Below, piece by piece: positions 63,215 to 64,000 of a stretch of DNA of 64,000 nucleotides. Made by a program: the position numbers and the translations under genes. Every line of letters begins with the position of its first letter. The stretch's first letter is position 1. Source of the DNA: Flavobacterium humi (GTDB lineage Bacteria > Bacteroidota > Bacteroidia > Flavobacteriales > Flavobacteriaceae); NCBI RefSeq assembly GCF_004745595.1, contig NZ_SRLH01000004.1, forward strand, positions 124,001 to 188,000. Reading direction: 5' to 3'. A model generated the notes under the pieces. The model had not been told where the DNA came from, ran no database searches, and saw only the letters and a list, made by a program, of their open reading frames with translations.

Positions 63215-64000
63215 ATGGCAAAGTTTGAATTGAAATTACCCAAAATGGGAGAGAGTGTTGCTGAGGCGACCGTAACCAACTGGTTAAAAAAAGTGGGAGA
63301 CAAAATCGAAATGGACGAAGCGGTACTTGAAATTGCTACGGATAAAGTAGACAGTGAAGTGCCTTCGGAAGTGGCCGGAACGCTTGTTGAAATTCTTTTC
63401 AATACCGATGATGTGGTACAGGTAGGTCAAACCATTGCGATCATTGAAACTGAAGGTGGTGCCGTTGTGGCTGATGCCCCTAAAGCGGAAGCAGCTCCTG
63501 CAGCAGCGCAAGAGGTTGCCAAAACGGTTGAAGCAGCAAAAGAAGCTGTTGCCCCGGCGGATTTTTCAGGTTCGGATAAATTCTTTTCCCCATTGGTGAA
63601 GAACATTGCCAAAGAAGAAGGTGTTTCCGTTGCCGAATTGGAAGCTATTGCCGGTACCGGTAAGGAAGGCAGAGTGACCAAGGCTGATATTTTGGATTAT
63701 ATCAAAAACAGAGGAAATAAACCTGCAGTTGCAGCGGCTCCTGCCGTACAAGCCCCAAAAGCTGTTGCTACAAGCGCAGCCGAAGGACAAAAAGCTGTTC
63801 CGGTTTCGGTAAACGGTGGTGACGAAATTGTCGAAATGGACAGGATGCGTAAACTGATTTCAGGATATATGGTTGCTTCCGTACAAACATCTGCGCACGT
63901 TCAGTCATTCATTGAAGTGGATGTGACCAATATTGTAAAATGGAGGGATAAAGTGAAAACCGCTTTCGAGAAGAGGGAAGGCGAAAAACTGACTTTCACG
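63215..64000 (+). CDS. Dihydrolipoamide acyltransferase (E2) of a 2-oxo acid dehydrogenase complex, 5' part
   Basis: The first 262 codons of an E2 subunit, cut by the window end. The lipoyl domain (about 1-80) carries the lipoylated Lys44 in ATDKVDSEV; an Ala/Lys-rich linker follows, then a peripheral subunit-binding domain (about 123-163, SPLVKNIAKEEGV) and the start of the catalytic acyltransferase domain (MDRMRKLISGYM). ATDKVDSE and MGESVAEATV point to the 2-oxoglutarate or branched-chain type, not the pyruvate dehydrogenase E2. Confidence 0.92.
   Translation, partial: MAKFELKLPKMGESVAEATVTNWLKKVGDKIEMDEAVLEIATDKVDSEVPSEVAGTLVEILFNTDDVVQVGQTIAIIETEGGAVVADAPKAEAAPAAAQEVAKTVEAAKEAVAPADFSGSDKFFSPLVKNIAKEEGVSVAELEAIAGTGKEGRVTKADILDYIKNRGNKPAVAAAPAVQAPKAVATSAAEGQKAVPVSVNGGDEIVEMDRMRKLISGYMVASVQTSAHVQSFIEVDVTNIVKWRDKVKTAFEKREGEKLTFT

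Overview
The window looks like a chromosomal segment of a Flavobacteriaceae bacterium, probably Flavobacterium or a close relative. The evidence is a SusC/SusD pair, a secreted protease with a type IX secretion sorting domain, a very long SecA (1116 aa), families typical of the phylum (DUF5683, DUF6029, Omp28, WbqC, DUF4856, rhomboid with a C-terminal tail), and several Bacteroidetes-type promoter boxes of the form TAnnTTTG. Most of it reads as core genome. No rRNA, tRNA, CRISPR array, prophage or insertion sequence was seen.

Layout. 1-5310: terminator of an upstream gene, then an operon of a SusC transporter, a SusD-type lipoprotein and a small Calx-beta-like lipoprotein, closed by a terminator. 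5365-10256: mutL, two rhomboid proteases and a membrane-anchored endonuclease/phosphatase-fold protein on the + strand, then a GC-rich intergenic element. 10257-16605: a minus-strand core block (wbqC-like, lepB, dapB, DUF5683, parB, parA) and a dienoyl-CoA-reductase-like SDR. 16823-20146: a mosaic VIT/carboxypeptidase-regulatory/plug/DUF2135 protein. 20192-23755: small minus-strand accessory genes including ribB and a Crp/Fnr regulator. 24014-26206: a secreted reprolysin-type metalloprotease. 26271-30231: minus-strand stress and accessory genes (hydrolase, AlkC-like glycosylase, truncated globin, DinB protein, methyltransferase). 30232-31484: a non-coding region rich in several kinds of repeat.

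31485-33425: pyrD and hydroxymethylglutaryl-CoA lyase. 33456-39785: DUF4856 lipoprotein, imelysin-like lipoprotein, an HTTM/vitamin K-dependent-carboxylase-like membrane protein and a TonB-dependent receptor, behind a strong promoter with symmetric repeat motifs. This is my best candidate for an undescribed system, probably a regulated uptake locus for iron or another ligand. 39866-43078: guaB and an S41 protease. 43194-52274: minus-strand antiporter, secA, DUF2795, cobalamin adenosyltransferase, ATP-grasp protein and an ABC ATPase. 52433-56323: a lipoprotein, then a divergent Omp28 / TlpA-DUF6029 thiol-redox-like cluster. 56336-61744: minus-strand methyltransferase, four-helix-bundle protein, ABC-F ATPase, and an overlapping D-amino-acid-oxidase-like / ATP-grasp pair. 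61970-64000: a glycosyltransferase and the start of a 2-oxo acid dehydrogenase E2 gene cut by the window edge.

All functions come from reading the sequence and remembered family features. No database search was run.
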